Below, in pieces: positions 34,441 through 45,861 of a DNA stretch of 64,000 nt. Both the position numbers and the translations under genes were made by a program. Source of the DNA: Capra hircus (Eukaryota > Chordata > Mammalia > Artiodactyla > Bovidae); the NCBI RefSeq assembly GCF_001704415.2, contig NC_030812.1, forward strand, positions 55,404,093 to 55,468,092. The letters are read 5' to 3'. Position 1 is the stretch's first letter. The number at the start of each line of letters is the position of its first letter. Below the pieces are notes generated by a model that saw nothing but the letters and a program-made list of their open reading frames with translations, searched no databases and was not told the DNA's origin.

Positions 34441-36459
34441 TAGAAGGAAATACGTACTAAAATGAAATATGTACTGACGTTTTCCTTATCTATGAATTTT
34501 CTGCCTGCTCTGTGCTATAGAAACAGCACATATGTGCTCCTTCAGTGCTCACCGTCTATAGACCTTAGTTATTGCTTCCTTTTATGTCCTGTTGATATGA
34601 ATAACACTATTGATTTTTAGTCTTAATTATGACTTAATTCAGAATATGTCTTATTCATTATATAAGTATATTTTTACTGTCAGAATCACCAACGGTTTCC
34701 TGTTCTATGTATTGTTTTGGATTCTTTAGACATTCGATGTCTTATTTGCCATCCAGATATGGGGAAAATTCTTGGAAATTTATCTAAATCCTCACTCTCC
34801 CCATTCATGTAAACTTTCTTTTCAGTTTTTTTTTTTAATGGAAGATTTAAACATAAACGTACCAAAGAATAGTCTAAGGAACCACCATAATTCAATATCT
34901 AGTCAACACAGGTTTTTGTTATTGTTGTTATTACTGAAGTTGGACTATCTTAAAAAAAATCAACACATCATTTTGCCTGTAAATAATTCAGGATGTGTCT
35001 ACAACTAATAATTACTTTAATAACTACCATACCATTTGCATATTTTATAAAATTAGCAATGATGATGATGTCATCCAGTACTTATTTCATGTTTGGTTTT
35101 CCCCAGTTGTCTGTAAGGTATCTTTTTTTATAATTGTGTGAATATGGATCCAAACAAGGTCCATATGTTTAAACTTCTTAGTTGAACAGATTGTGGGAAC
35201 CAGTGAGTTCTTTAATTTTTATTTGAAGGTGCTGTTGTTGAATTTTTTTGTGATGCAGTGTAGAACTAGAGGACGTTTGGTGTAGTTATGATACTGTCCG
35301 TGTTAAAACTTATTGACTTGCTTTGTTCACAGTTATGAGGATCTGAGCACATCCTCGTTCTATAGCCCAGCTAAGATTCTAAATTCAGTTAATTCTAAAT
35401 TCAGTTTTGAAGATTTGTTCTGTAAAGCTCACATTTAAGCCTTCTTGTACTGAGCATGGAGGGACCTAAAAATTGCCAGTTTCCTAATTTCCTTGTCATT
35501 GTCGTCTGTTAGCTCATGTAGACTATTTTTTTTAATATCTGATTACAGAATCAAGCCATGTTTATTAAAGACACTTTAGAAAATGTAAGTAAAACTATAT
35601 AAAGAAAGCAAATATCACCTATAATCTCCTGAGAGAAAGATACTTGTTATATTTTTTAAATTTTATTATGTTTTCATAAATTTTTATAGTTAATATCATA
35701 ATATATAATATACTTTTACATAAGATTTTTCTAGACTATCTTAAGTATTTCCTTTGTCATTAAAATATTTATAAATACAGCGTGAGAATAACTATAAAGT
35801 TCATTGATTTGAATTTGTCATCATTTATTATAATTCCTTTTATTGGTTAGCTATTTCTAGATTTTTCTCTGTTATAAATAATGCTTTTGAACATTTTTGT
35901 ATGCAGATATTTTATATAATGTTCACTATTGAAGAATGAAATTTCAGTGAAAAACTTTCAAAATGCTTAAAATAGTGCCTAATCCATAGAAAACACTCAA
36001 AAATATTTTGGGAAATGTAACTTGCTTTTATCACTTAATATGACCTGGAGCTCTTAACATACTCCATCCAGATTTAGCTGATGATTCTGTAAAAGAATAA
36101 CTTTGTCAAAGAATATTAACACTCAGATATATTTCAATCTGTCACATCTTAAAAAACCTCGTTTTGATCTCCCTGCTCTGGCTACCACCTCATTTCTATT
36201 TACAGCAAAATTATGTGAGTTGTCTATTCTTGCTAATACCAATTTCTCTCCTTTTTTCTTTCTTAATCCCACTCCATTTAAGCTTTCACTACCACTACTC
36301 TCTATTCCTAAACCTGATAATCAGTTGTAAGGTCTCATCTTATTTTGACCTAACCTTCTCTTTGAAACGCCTTTTTGTCAGGCTTCCAAAAGATCACAGT
36401 TTTCTTTCTCACTGGCCACTGCTTCTCAGTTTCCTTCACTGGTTCTCCTGACCTTTATT
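34441..36459. other. No confident feature; possible old L1 relic near 35.5-36.0 kb
   Basis: Mostly unrecognised AT-rich DNA. 35570-35930 (AGAAAGCAAATATCACCTATAATCTCC; GTTATAAATAATGCTTTTGAACATTTTTGTATGC) resembles decayed LINE 3' sequence but is too diverged to classify. Confidence 0.4.
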
Positions 36460-38021
36460 TTTAATGAAAATTTTCAAAAATATGAAGTAAATAGAATATT
36501 ATAACAAATCCTCGCATGTACCCCTCAATAATCATCAACATTCTGCTATTCTTGTTCAATCTCTATATCTCCAGTCATTGATTACCCCTATTTGATTTTC
36601 TTATTTATAAAAGTCATGTTTATAAGATAATTTTACGTAGATTAACATTTACCCTTTTTAAGTGAACACTTCTATAAATTTTGACAGACATATAGCATCT
36701 TATAACTATCACCACAGTCCAGACAGAATATTCCGTCACCTCAAACAGTTCCCTTTTGCCTCTTGTAGTTGGTCTCTTTTCTTCATCCCCAGACCCTGGC
36801 ACCTTCTAATCTGTTTACTGTTCGTATAATTTTTGACTTTTCCAAAATGTCATGTAAGTGGAATCCCACAATATACAACATTCTGATACTAGCTGGTCTC
36901 ATTCAGCTTAATATCTTGGTTCATCCAAGTTGTTGTGTGTATCCTTAGTTCATTCCTTTTTATTGCACTGTAGAATTCAGTTGTATGAATATACCACAGT
37001 TTATCCATTGACTCATTGAAGGATATTTAGGTTGTTTCCTTTTTTCCTTTGGCAGTTATGAACAGATCAGCTGTAAACATTCTCACACAGGTTTTGTATG
37101 AATGTAGATTTTCTTTTCTTTAAGTTAAATAGCTAGGAGTGCGATTGCTGGGTCATATGATAAGTGTATTTTAACTGTGTAAGAAACTGCCCAACTACTA
37201 TCCAGAGTAGCTTTACCAATGTATGAGAGTTCCAGTTGCCCCATATCTTTGCCAGAAGTATCAATATTTTATATTTTAAACCTTAGCCCATTTAAAAATT
37301 GTATTATTTTATTATCATTGAGTTTTGAGAGTTGTTTATTCTGAATACAAATCATTTGTTGGATACATAATTTGCATATATTTTCTTCCATCTGGTAGCT
37401 TATCTTTTTATTTTAGCAGTGTCTTTTGCAAAACAAAAGATTTTAATTTTGATAAAGTCCAACTTGTTGATTTTTTTCCTTTTTTATGTTGTGATTTTGG
37501 TATCTTTAGAGAACCCTTTACCTAATCTCAGGTCACAAAGATTTACTGCTTCTGTGTTTTCTAATAAACGTTTAAGTTTTACATTTTTCATTTAGATCAA
37601 TCCATTTTGAGTTCATTTTTGTGTAAGTATAAGGTTAAAGTCAGTATTCTTTTATTTTGCATATAAATGTGCAGTGACTTCTGTACCATTTGTTGAAAAG
37701 GCTGTACTTCCTCCATTAAATTGCCTTTGCATCTTTGTGAAAAAACAGTATGTTTGTATGGATCTGTTTCTGTACTCTGTTGTTCTATTCATCTGTATGT
37801 TCTTTCCTTCACCAATTCTATACTATCTTGATTACTTTATAGTAAGTCTTTATAGTAACTTTATAGTAAGTCTTAAAATTGGTAATATAGTTCCTACAAC
37901 TTTGTTTGTAAAAATCGTTTTCCCTATTTTGCTCCTTTGCCTTTCCATATAAATATTAGAATTAGCTTGTCTGTGTCTACAAAAAATCCTGCTGGAATTT
38001 TGAGTAGACTTACACTAAATC

Positions 38022-38610
38022 CACGGAGAAGGCAATGGCACCCCACTCCATTGCTTATATAGGGTATTCTCACGCGAAAAATTCGAAAAATGGGAGTTTC
38101 CGGGTTGGGAGACGTCTAATTGGTTACCGTCTGTGGAAGGGTTAGGTGTTGGGTTCTGATTGGTTTTCTTATTTCCACAGTAAATCATCACAAATGTAAC
38201 TCATTACTTCCAAGGTAAATCACAGAGGTAAATCATTACTTCCAAGGTAAATCACAAATTCTTGAACTTAAAGTCAGGAGGTTTAACCTAAGGACTGATT
38301 GGCTCGCGCACAGTGGGGCAAGTTTAGGCAATATCCAAAGTCTAAGTCTGTTTGCCCGGAACTTTTACAAAATGGAGTTCTTTTACAAGATGGAATAGCT
38401 TAGGCTCTTCAGTAGCTTAGTCAATAAAGAATCTGCCTGCAGTGCAGGAGACTAGGTTTGATCCCTGGGTTGGGAAGATCCCCTAGAGAAGGAAATGGCA
38501 ACCCACTCCAGTATCCTTGCCTGGAAAATCTCATGGACAGAGGAGCCTGGTGGGCCCCAGTCCATGGGGTCGCAAAGAGTCGGGTACGACTGAGTGGCTA
38601 ACACTTAGTT
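38022..38610 (+). mobile_element. 589-bp composite retroposon: Bov-A edge, unknown promoter-like core, Bov-tA
   Basis: The 14-bp direct repeat ACTTACACTAAATC at 38008-38021 and 38611-38624 shows one insertion event into L1M. Inside, in order: a 28-bp Bov-A-like edge (GGAGAAGGCAATGGCACCCC), about 350 bp not typical of bovine SINEs (38050-38400), then a complete sense Bov-tA (about 38400-38605: CTTCAGTAGCTTAGTC head, GGTTTGATCCCTGGGTTGGG, body, GTACGACTGAGTGGCTAACA). The unknown core contains a short tandem repeat (CATTACTTCCAAGGTAAATC twice, 38201-38251). It looks like a SINE transcript that picked up, or was driven by, an LTR-like promoter region. Confidence 0.8.
38055..38302 (-). promoter_or_regulatory. 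LTR-like promoter cassette: three CCAAT boxes plus TATA, minus strand
   Basis: On the minus strand there are CCAAT pentamers complementary to 38298-38302, 38159-38163 and 38119-38123. A CTATATAA box complementary to 38055-38062 lies about 60 bp downstream of the nearest CCAAT, as in ERV U3 regions. Transcription would run toward lower coordinates, through the Bov-A edge into L1M. The motifs are seen directly; promoter activity is inferred. Confidence 0.5.
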
Positions 38611-39239
38611 ACTTACACTAAATCTGTGTTGACTCTTCTAGTCTGTGACATAGACTAGAAAATGGTATATCTCCTTATTTATTTAGGTCTCATTTTTTTC
38701 ATCAGTGTTTTGTAGTTTTCAGGATTCAGACCCTTACATGTTTTGCAAAATACATGCCTAATTATTTAATTTTGGTGGGCAACAATCATAAATGGTACTG
38801 TTTTTTAAGTTTTGGTTTTCAGTTACTCATTGTTAGTATATGTAAATTTTATTGACTTGGCAGTGTTGATTTTATGTCCTGTGATCTAAGCATCTAAAAA
38901 TGTTTACAAGTTCTAGGTTTGGAGTGGTTTTGTGTGTGTGTGTGTGAATTCCTTGATATTTTATAGGTGCACAATTATGTTGCCTGTGATGGGAAACAGA
39001 TTTTATTTCTTCCTTGCCAATCTGTTTACCTTTCATTTCTTTTTCTTGGCTTTTTGTACTAGCTGGGACTTTAGTATGATTTTGAATACCAGTGGCAGTG
39101 GTGGACAGCCTTGCCTTTTTTCTAATCTAAGGGAGAAGGCATCAGTCTATAGGTTTGTTATAAATGCCTTCTATCTATAAAGACAAGAGGAAATTTCTTT
39201 CTATTCCTAGTTTGTTGACAGTTTTTATTATGAGTGGTC

Positions 39240-40655
39240 TTAGAAAAACAGAAGACTGGTTCTTCTTGCTTCTTCTGTCTGCCTTCTGATGGAGGAGGCT
39301 AAGAGACTTGTGTAAGCTTCCTGATAGGAGGGACTGGGTCTTGCTTTGGTGGGCAAGGCCTTCTTCAATAAAGATGATTAAATCCAATTATCTGCTGATG
39401 GGTGGGGTTGTGTTCCCTCCCTGGGAGTTGTTTGGCCTGAGGTGACCCAGCCCTAGAGTCAACAGGCTCTGTGGTAAGGTTAATGGTGACCTCCAAGAGG
39501 AAGTAAGCCAGGGAGGGACCTTCTCAAACTACTGCTGCCAATGCCCCTGTTCCTGTGGTGAGCCCCTGCGGACCCTCACTGCTACAGGAGACTCTCCAAA
39601 CACTAACAGGTAGTTTTGGTTCAGTCTCCTGTGGGGTCACTGTTCCTTTCCTCTGGGTCTTGGTGTGTGCAAGATTTTGTTTGTGCCCCCCATGACTGGG
39701 GTCTCTGTTTACCCCAGTCCTGTGGAAGTCCTATAATCAAATCCCACTGGCCTTCAAGGACAAGATTCCCTGGGATTCCTAGTCTCTGTCAGATAACCAG
39801 GCTGGGAAGCCTGACGTGGGGTTCGGAACCTTCACAACAGTGGGAGAACTTCTTTGGTATTATTGTTCTCAGTTTGTAGATCACTCAACTGGCAGTTATG
39901 GTGTTTGATTTTATCATGATTGCATCCCTCCTGCCATCTTGCGGGGGCTTTTCCTTTGTCTTTGGACGTGGGTATCTTTTTTTGGTGGGTTCTGAGACCA
40001 TTTACCACAGATTGGGACTTGAACCCAGCCAAAACCCTTCTTGGGACTTGAACCCACGTGGCTGGGACTCAAACCCAGCCAAAACCCACAGTACCTGGTT
40101 TCAGGACCTAATGAAGCTCAGGTTCTTGATGTCTCATCACAGAAAGAATTCAGTGGGAGACAGAGTGATAGGTAAGTGGATTTATTCAGATAGAGACAGA
40201 AGCACACTGCACAGAGTGTGGGCCACTGCAGAGAGTGAATGTGGTGGCTGTGAAGTGTGGCGCGGTTTGTTTTTATAGGCTGGGTAATTTCTTATGCTAA
40301 TGAGTGGAAGGACTGTTTCAACTATTTTGGGGAAAGGGCGGAGATTTCCTGGATTTGGGCCACTGCCCACTCCTTGGTCTTTTAACAGTGTCTTGGAACT
40401 GTCACCTCTGGGTGTGTCATTTCACTTGCTGATTCAGGATCAAGGTATAGTCTTGTCTGCTATCTTGGTCCCATTTGATTCTAATCAGTTTATGTTGTGT
40501 CCTTGGGCTATGTCATTCTTTCGAAAGTTGTGCCCTCCTGTTACATACTGTTCCAGTATCCTCCTGTCGATGGATGTTCACCAGCTAGCTGCGACTTTGG
40601 TGCCCTCACGGGAAGAGATGAGCATACATCCTTTGACTCCACTATGTTAAACTAG
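39240..40655 (-). mobile_element. Artiodactyl L1 5'UTR fragment, minus strand, split by an LTR
   Basis: The antisense of the cetartiodactyl/bovine L1 5'UTR is recognisable (GGGTGGGGTTGTGTTCCCTC, AGTCTCCTGTGGGGTCACTG, GGCTGGGAAGCCTGACGTGG, CTATCATGATTGCATCC-like, then TCCTCCTGTCGATGGATGTT at the far side of the LTR). Only the 5'UTR is present. ORF1, ORF2 and the 3' end are missing, unusual for target-primed insertions, which normally keep the 3' end. Confidence 0.72.
39993..40549 (-). mobile_element. Solo LTR (bovine class II ERV-like), minus strand
   Basis: A roughly 557-bp LTR interrupts the L1 5'UTR. On the minus strand a TATAAAA box (complement of 40271-40277) is followed about 90 bp later by AATAAA (complement of 40181-40186), giving U3, R and U5 in that order. 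U5 carries GGGACTTGAACCCAGCCAAAA-type imperfect repeats (40015-40088). The L1 text GGTGGGTTC resumes as GTTCCAG, so GTTC (39989-39992 and 40550-40553) is the core of the target duplication. There is no internal proviral sequence, so it is a recombined solo LTR with no coding capacity. Confidence 0.75.
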
Positions 40656-40737
40656 AGACCTAAAATGTGGTGTTTAATTTCTTAGCGTGTGGAGATGGAC
40701 CTGATATATATTTATTATTGATTTCTAATTTAATTGC

Positions 40738-41301
40738 TTCTATCACCAGTCACATCCACAACTGGGTATTGTTTTTGCTTTGGCTCCATCCCTTCATTCT
40801 TTCTGGAGTTATTTCTCCACTGATCTCCAGTAGCATATTGGGCACCTAATGACCGGGGGAGTTCCTCTTTTGGTATCCTATCATTTTGCCTTTTCATACT
40901 GTTCATGGGGTTCTCAAGGCAAGAATACTGAAGTGGCTTGCCATTCCCTTCTCCAATGGACCACATTCTGTCAGACCTCTCCACCATGACCCGCCCTTCT
41001 TGGGTTGCCCCTCAGGCATGGCTTGGTTTCAATAGACAATGCTGTGGTCCTAGTGTGATTAGATTGACCAGTTTTCTGTGAGTATGGTTTCAGTGTGTCT
41101 GCCCTCTGATGCCCTCTTGCAACACCTACCGTCTTACTTGGGTTTCTCTTACCTTGGGCGTGGGGTATGTCTTCACGGCTGCTCCAGCAAAGTGCAGCCG
41201 CTGCTCCTTACCTTGGACGAGGGGGTATCTCCTTACCGCCGCTGTTCCTGACCTTCAACGTGGGATAGCTCCTCTAGGCCCTCCTGTGCCTGCACAGCCA
41301 C
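40738..41301 (-). mobile_element. BovB 5' segment, inverted (twin-priming type)
   Basis: On the minus strand this reads BovB 5'UTR followed by the start of the coding region. The 40730-40987 minus frame contains ENPMNSMKRQNDRI and EGMEPKQKQYPVVDVTGD. It joins head to head at about 41301 with the plus-strand BovB. AATTGC at 40732-40737 matches AATTGC at 43554-43559 beyond the far end, so both segments belong to one insertion whose 5' part was inverted. The part of the endonuclease region between the two segments was lost. Confidence 0.83.
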
Positions 41302-43553
41302 CGCTCATCACCAGATGGTCAACACCGAAATCAGATTGATTATATTCTTTGTAGCCAAAGATGGAGAAGCTCTATACAGTCAACAAAAACAAGACCAGGA
41401 GCTGACTGGCTCAGATCATGAACTCCTTATTACCAAATTCAGACTCAAATTGAAGAAAGTAGGGAAAAACGCTAGACCATTCAGGTATGACCTAAATCAA
41501 ATCCCTTATGATTATACAGTGGAAGTGAGAAATAGATTTAAGGGCCTAGATCTGATAGATAGAGTGCCTGATGAACTATGGATGGAAGTTCGTGACATTG
41601 TATAGGAGACAGGGATCAAGACCATCCCCATGGAAAAGAAATACAAAAAAGCAAAATGGCTGTTTGGGGAGGCCTTACAAATAGCTGTGAAAAGAAGAGG
41701 GGCGAAAAGCAAAGGAGAAAAGGAAAGATATAAGCATCTGAATGCAGAGTTCCAAAGAATAGCAAGAAGAGATAAGAAAGCCTTCTTCAGCGATCAATGC
41801 AAAGAAATAGAGGAAAACAACAGAATGGGAAAGACTAGAGATCTCTTCAAGAAAATTAGAGATACCAAGGGAACATTTCATGCAAAGATGGGCTCAATAA
41901 AGGACAGAAATGGTCTGGACCTAACAGAAGCAGAAGATATTAAGAAGAGGTGGCAAGAATACACAGAACTATACAAAAAAGATCTTCACGACCCAGATAA
42001 TCATGATGGTGTGATCACTAATCTGGAGTCCGACATCCTGGAATGTGAAGTCAAGTGGGCCTTAGAAAGCATCACTATGAACAAAGCTAGTGGAGGTGAT
42101 GGAATTCCAGTTGAGCTATTTCAAATCCTGAAAGATGATGCTGTGAAAGTGCTGCACTCAGTATGCCAGCAAATTTGGAAAACTCAGCAGTGGCCACAGG
42201 ACTGGAAAAGGTCAGTTTTCATTCCAGTTCCAAAGAAAGGCAATGCCAAAGAATGCTCAAACTACCACACAGTTGCACTCATCTCACCTGCTAGTGAAGT
42301 AATGCTCAAAATTCTCCAAGCCAGGCTTCAGCAATACGTGAACCGTGAACTCCCTGATGTTCAAGCTGGTTTTAGAAAAGGCAGAGGAACCAGAGATCAA
42401 ATTGCCAACATCTGCTGGATAATGGAAAAAGCAAGAGAGTTCCAGAAAAACATCTATTTCTGCTTTATTGACTATGCCAAAGCCTTTGACTGTGTGGATC
42501 ACAATAAACTGTGGGAAATTCTTCAAGAGATGGGAATACCAGACCACCTAACCTGCCTCTTGAGAAATCTGTATGCAGGTCAGGAAGCAACAGTTAGAAC
42601 TGGACATGGAACAATAGACTGGTTCCAAATAGGAAAAGGAGTACATCAAGGCTGTATATTGTCATCCTGCTTATTTAACTTGAATGCAGAGTACATCATG
42701 AGAAATGCTGAACTGGAAGCAACACAAGCTGGAATCAAGATTGCCGGGAGAAATATCAATCACCGCAGATATGCAGATGACACCACCCTTATGGCAGAAA
42801 GTGAAGAGGAACTAAAAAGCCTCTTGATGAAAGTGAAAGAGGAGAGCGAAAATGTTGGCTTAAAGCTCAACATTCAGAAAACAAAGATCATGGCATCTGG
42901 TCCCATCACTTCATGGGAAATAGATGGGGAAACAGTAGAAACAGTGTCAGACTTTATTTTGGCGGTTCCAAAATTACTGCAGATGGTGATTGCAGCCATG
43001 AAATTAAAAGACACTTACTCCTTGGAAGAAAAGTTATGACCAACCTAGATAGCATATTCAAAAGCAGAGACATGACTTTGCCAACAAAGTTCCGTCTAGT
43101 CAAGGCTATGGTTTTTCCTGTGGTCATGTATGGATGTGAGAGCTGGACTGTGAAGAAGGCTGAGCCCCGAAGAATTGATGCTTTTGAACTGTGGTGTTGG
43201 AGAAGACTCTTGAGAGTCCCTCGGACTGCAAGGAGATCCAACCAGTCCATCCTAAAGGAAATCAGCCCTGGGATTTCTTTGGAAGGAATGATGCTAAAGC
43301 TGAAACTCCAGTACTTTGGCCACCTCATGCAAAGAGTTGACTCATTGGAAAAGACTCTGATACTGGGAGGGATTGGGGGCAGGAGGAGAAGGGTCCGACC
43401 AAGGATGAGATGGCTGGATGGCATCACTGACTCGATGGATGTGAGTCTGAGTGAACTCCAGGAGATGGTGATGAACAGGGAGGCCTGGTGTGCTGCGATT
43501 CATGGGGTCGCAAAGAGTCGGGCACGACTGAGCGACTGAACTGAACTGAACTG
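41302..43553 (+). mobile_element. BovB LINE main body, plus strand
   Basis: Starts inside the endonuclease domain (CATCACCAGATGGTCAACAC) and runs to the (CTGAA)n tail. It is flanked by L1M that continues from GATTTCTAATTT (40720) to the sequence after 43559. It is very similar by eye to the copy at 8795-10609 and shares variants such as KGVHQGC, LNAEYIMRNA and GISLEGMM, so the two are close subfamily relatives. Confidence 0.9.
41315..43539 (+). pseudogene. BovB polyprotein relic (partial endonuclease, reverse transcriptase, C-terminus)
   Basis: Three open pieces of one damaged BovB frame. 41315-41605 holds the end of the APE-like endonuclease (SDHELLI motif) and ends at TAG (41603), where related copies have CAG (Gln); a small deletion near 41407 also puts the piece before SDH out of frame. 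41630-43039 (469 codons from ATG) holds the reverse transcriptase with FIDYAKAFD, QGCILSS and RRYADD (Tyr at codon 381). A frameshift near 42955 moves the C-terminal part (CESWTVKKAE, basic GGRRRR, ending RARLSD) to the frame at 42913-43539. In motif B the usual Pro is Ser. The element is inactive. Confidence 0.88.
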
Positions 43554-43577
43554 AATTGCATTTTGGTGAGAGAAGAT

Positions 43578-43763
43578 GGCTTCCCTTGTGGCTCAGCTGG
43601 TAAAGAATTCGCCTGCAAAGTGGGAGACCTGGGTTCCATCCCTGGGTTGGGAAGATCACAGGAGAAGGGAAAGGCTACCCACTCCAGTATTCTGGCCTGG
43701 AGAATTCCATAGACTGTACAGTCCATGGGGTCGCAAAGAGTTGGACACGAATGAACGACTTTC
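43578..43763 (+). mobile_element. Bov-tA SINE, plus strand, with TSD
   Basis: Complete sense Bov-tA (GGCTTCCCTTGTGGCTCAGC; GGTTCCATCCCTGGGTTGGG; GGGGTCGCAAAGAGTTGGAC). AGAGAAGAT is repeated at 43569-43577 and 43764-43772. It sits 25 bp after the BovB, in L1M. Confidence 0.87.
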
Positions 43764-43970
43764 AGAGAAGATACTTTGTATGATTTCAGGATTTTTTTAA
43801 ATTTGTTCAAGTTGTTTTATGATTTGGCATATATGGTCTATCTTGGTGATGTTTCATGAGCACTTGAAAAGAGTATGCATTTTGTTTATAGTTGGAGTGT
43901 TTTGTAAATGTCAACTAGGTCCTGTTGTTTGTTGATTTTATTCAGTTCTTTCTGTATCCTTGCTAATTTT

Positions 43971-44324
43971 TTTAAGTAATTTTTAAACTTTATTCATTTT
44001 TGGCTGTGCTGGGTCTTCATTGCTGTGAGAACTTTCCTCTAGCTATTCCAAGTAAGGGCTTCTCTCTAGTTGTAGTGCTGGGGCTTCCCATTGCATTAGC
44101 TTCTCTTGTTGCAGGGTACAGACTCTAGGCACATGAACCTCAGTAGTTGAGGCACACAGGCTCAATAGTTTCAGCTCCCAGGCTCTCAAGTACAGGCTCA
44201 GTAGCTGTGGCCCATGTGCTTAGTTGCTCTGCAGCATGTGGGATTTTCCCTGACCAGGGATCAAACCGATGTTTCCTGCATTGGCAAGTGGATTCTTCAC
44301 CCTTGAGCCACCAGGGAAGCCCTT
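43971..44324 (-). mobile_element. CHR-type SINE, long form, minus strand, with TSD
   Basis: Antisense long CHR-type SINE (TTTTTGGCTGTGCTGGGTC through GAGCCACCAGGGAAGCCC). TATCCTTGCTAATTTT (43955-43970) and TATCCTTGCTGATTTT (44325-44340) form a 16-bp duplication with one mismatch. Confidence 0.85.
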
Positions 44325-44422
44325 TATCCTTGCTGATTTTCGATCTAATGGTTCTGTCTATTCCTAAAAGAAGGGTGTTGAAATATTTAGTTGTAATTGT
44401 GCATGTCTGTTTTTCATTTCAG

Positions 44423-44635
44423 GACTTCCCTGGGTCTCAGCAGGAAAGAATTTGCCTGCTATGTGGGAGACATGGGTTCAGTCCCTGGGTTGGGAAGATC
44501 CCCTGGAAAAGGAAATGGCCACGTAGTCCAGAGGTTGCCTGGGAAATCCCATGGACAGAGGAGCCTGGCAGGCTGCAGGCCATGGGGTCACAAAAGAGTC
44601 AGACATGACTCAGCAAGTGACCAACAACAACAATA
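44423..44635 (+). mobile_element. Bov-tA SINE, plus strand, with TSD
   Basis: Sense Bov-tA with a (CAA)n-like tail. TTTCATTTCAG lies at 44412-44422 and 44636-44646. Confidence 0.85.
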
Positions 44636-44823
44636 TTTCATTTCAGTTATTAGTTTTTGTTTTGTGTGTTATGAAGCTGTGTTGGTAGACATTTATAATT
44701 GTTGTCATCTTGGTGAATTGTCCCTTTTTATCATAATGTCTACTTTGTCTGATACTGATTTAGCCCTTCCAGCTTTTTTTGGCTAGTATTTGTATAGTGT
44801 ATCTTTTTCAACCTTTTAGAATT

Positions 44824-45280
44824 TAAATTGATACTTGTTTTTTGGAACAATTTTAGGTTTACAGAAAAATTGAGCAGAAAGTACACAGAGTCCCATATGC
44901 CATTCTTCTCCAATAGACACATGGTTTCCCTGTTAACACATTATTTACGGGGGAATTTTTCAGAAACTAATGCCTGTGGCTGGCAATTTGTTACGTAAGT
45001 GAATACTGAAAAATCTCCAGTCAGTAACACTTGGATAACAAAAGACATATTCATACATCTCTGGTCAATAATGTGTTAATAACCATTTTGCTTTACTGTG
45101 GTATATGAGTTACAGTTGATGAGCCAATAGTGACATGTAATTGTTAACTAAAGTCTGTAGTTTAATTTAGGTTTCACTCTTTGTATTGTACAGTTCTCTG
45201 GGTTTTGACAAATACATGTCATGTATCCACTATTAAAATATCATACAGAATAGTTTATTCCATTTCCTTTTAACTGACCT
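44824..45280 (-). mobile_element. L1M 3'UTR fragment of a second element, minus strand
   Basis: AATTTTAGGTTTACAGAAAA, TTGAGCAGAAAGTACACAGA, TTAACTAAAGTCTGTAGTTT and GGGTTTTGACAAATACATGT are the antisense of an L1M 3'UTR. The older L1M ORF2-antisense resumes at about 45285, so this is a nested insertion. Confidence 0.7.
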
Positions 45281-45647
45281 ATATCACTATATTTGAAGTG
45301 GCTTTGTAATTTATTTGAACAGTCTCTCTATAATTGGCATATTTAGACCATTTACATTTAATGTAATTACAGATATTTTAGATTTAGGTGTATCATCTAA
45401 TTTGGTTTTTGTTGTTGCTTCTGTTTTTAAACTGTGAGGATCCCCTCTTCCTGCCTTTTGAGTCATTTGAACATTTTGTAGTATTTCGTTTTAATCATTC
45501 ATGTTTGTCTTCTAATTATTCATGTTTGTCTTTAAGGTTTTGGCCATCTTTGTATAATTTTTTATTGGTTGCTCTAGGGATCTATCTCTTGCTCTTTTTT
45601 CTCTCAAAATACACATGCAAACACAAATACACACATACGTATGTGTA

Positions 45648-45758
45648 TGTGCAGTGCATGTCTCTCAGTGGTGTCCGGCTCTTTGGGACCCCATGGACTA
45701 TACAGTCCATGGAATTCTCCAGGCCAGAATACTAGAGTGGGTAGCCTTTCTATGCACA
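45648..45758 (-). mobile_element. Bov-A SINE, minus strand
   Basis: Antisense Bov-A body (GTGTCCGGCTCTTTGGGACC; AATTCTCCAGGCCAGAATAC), preceded by an ACACAnTACGTATG-rich simple stretch. Confidence 0.8.
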
Positions 45759-45861
45759 CCTAACTTTAATCTACTTAGACTCACTATTTCACCATTTCAG
45801 TTGGAATGTCAAAACCTTTCCAGGTTCCTAATGTTACAGTTGTCCTGTCCATTACGATTAT

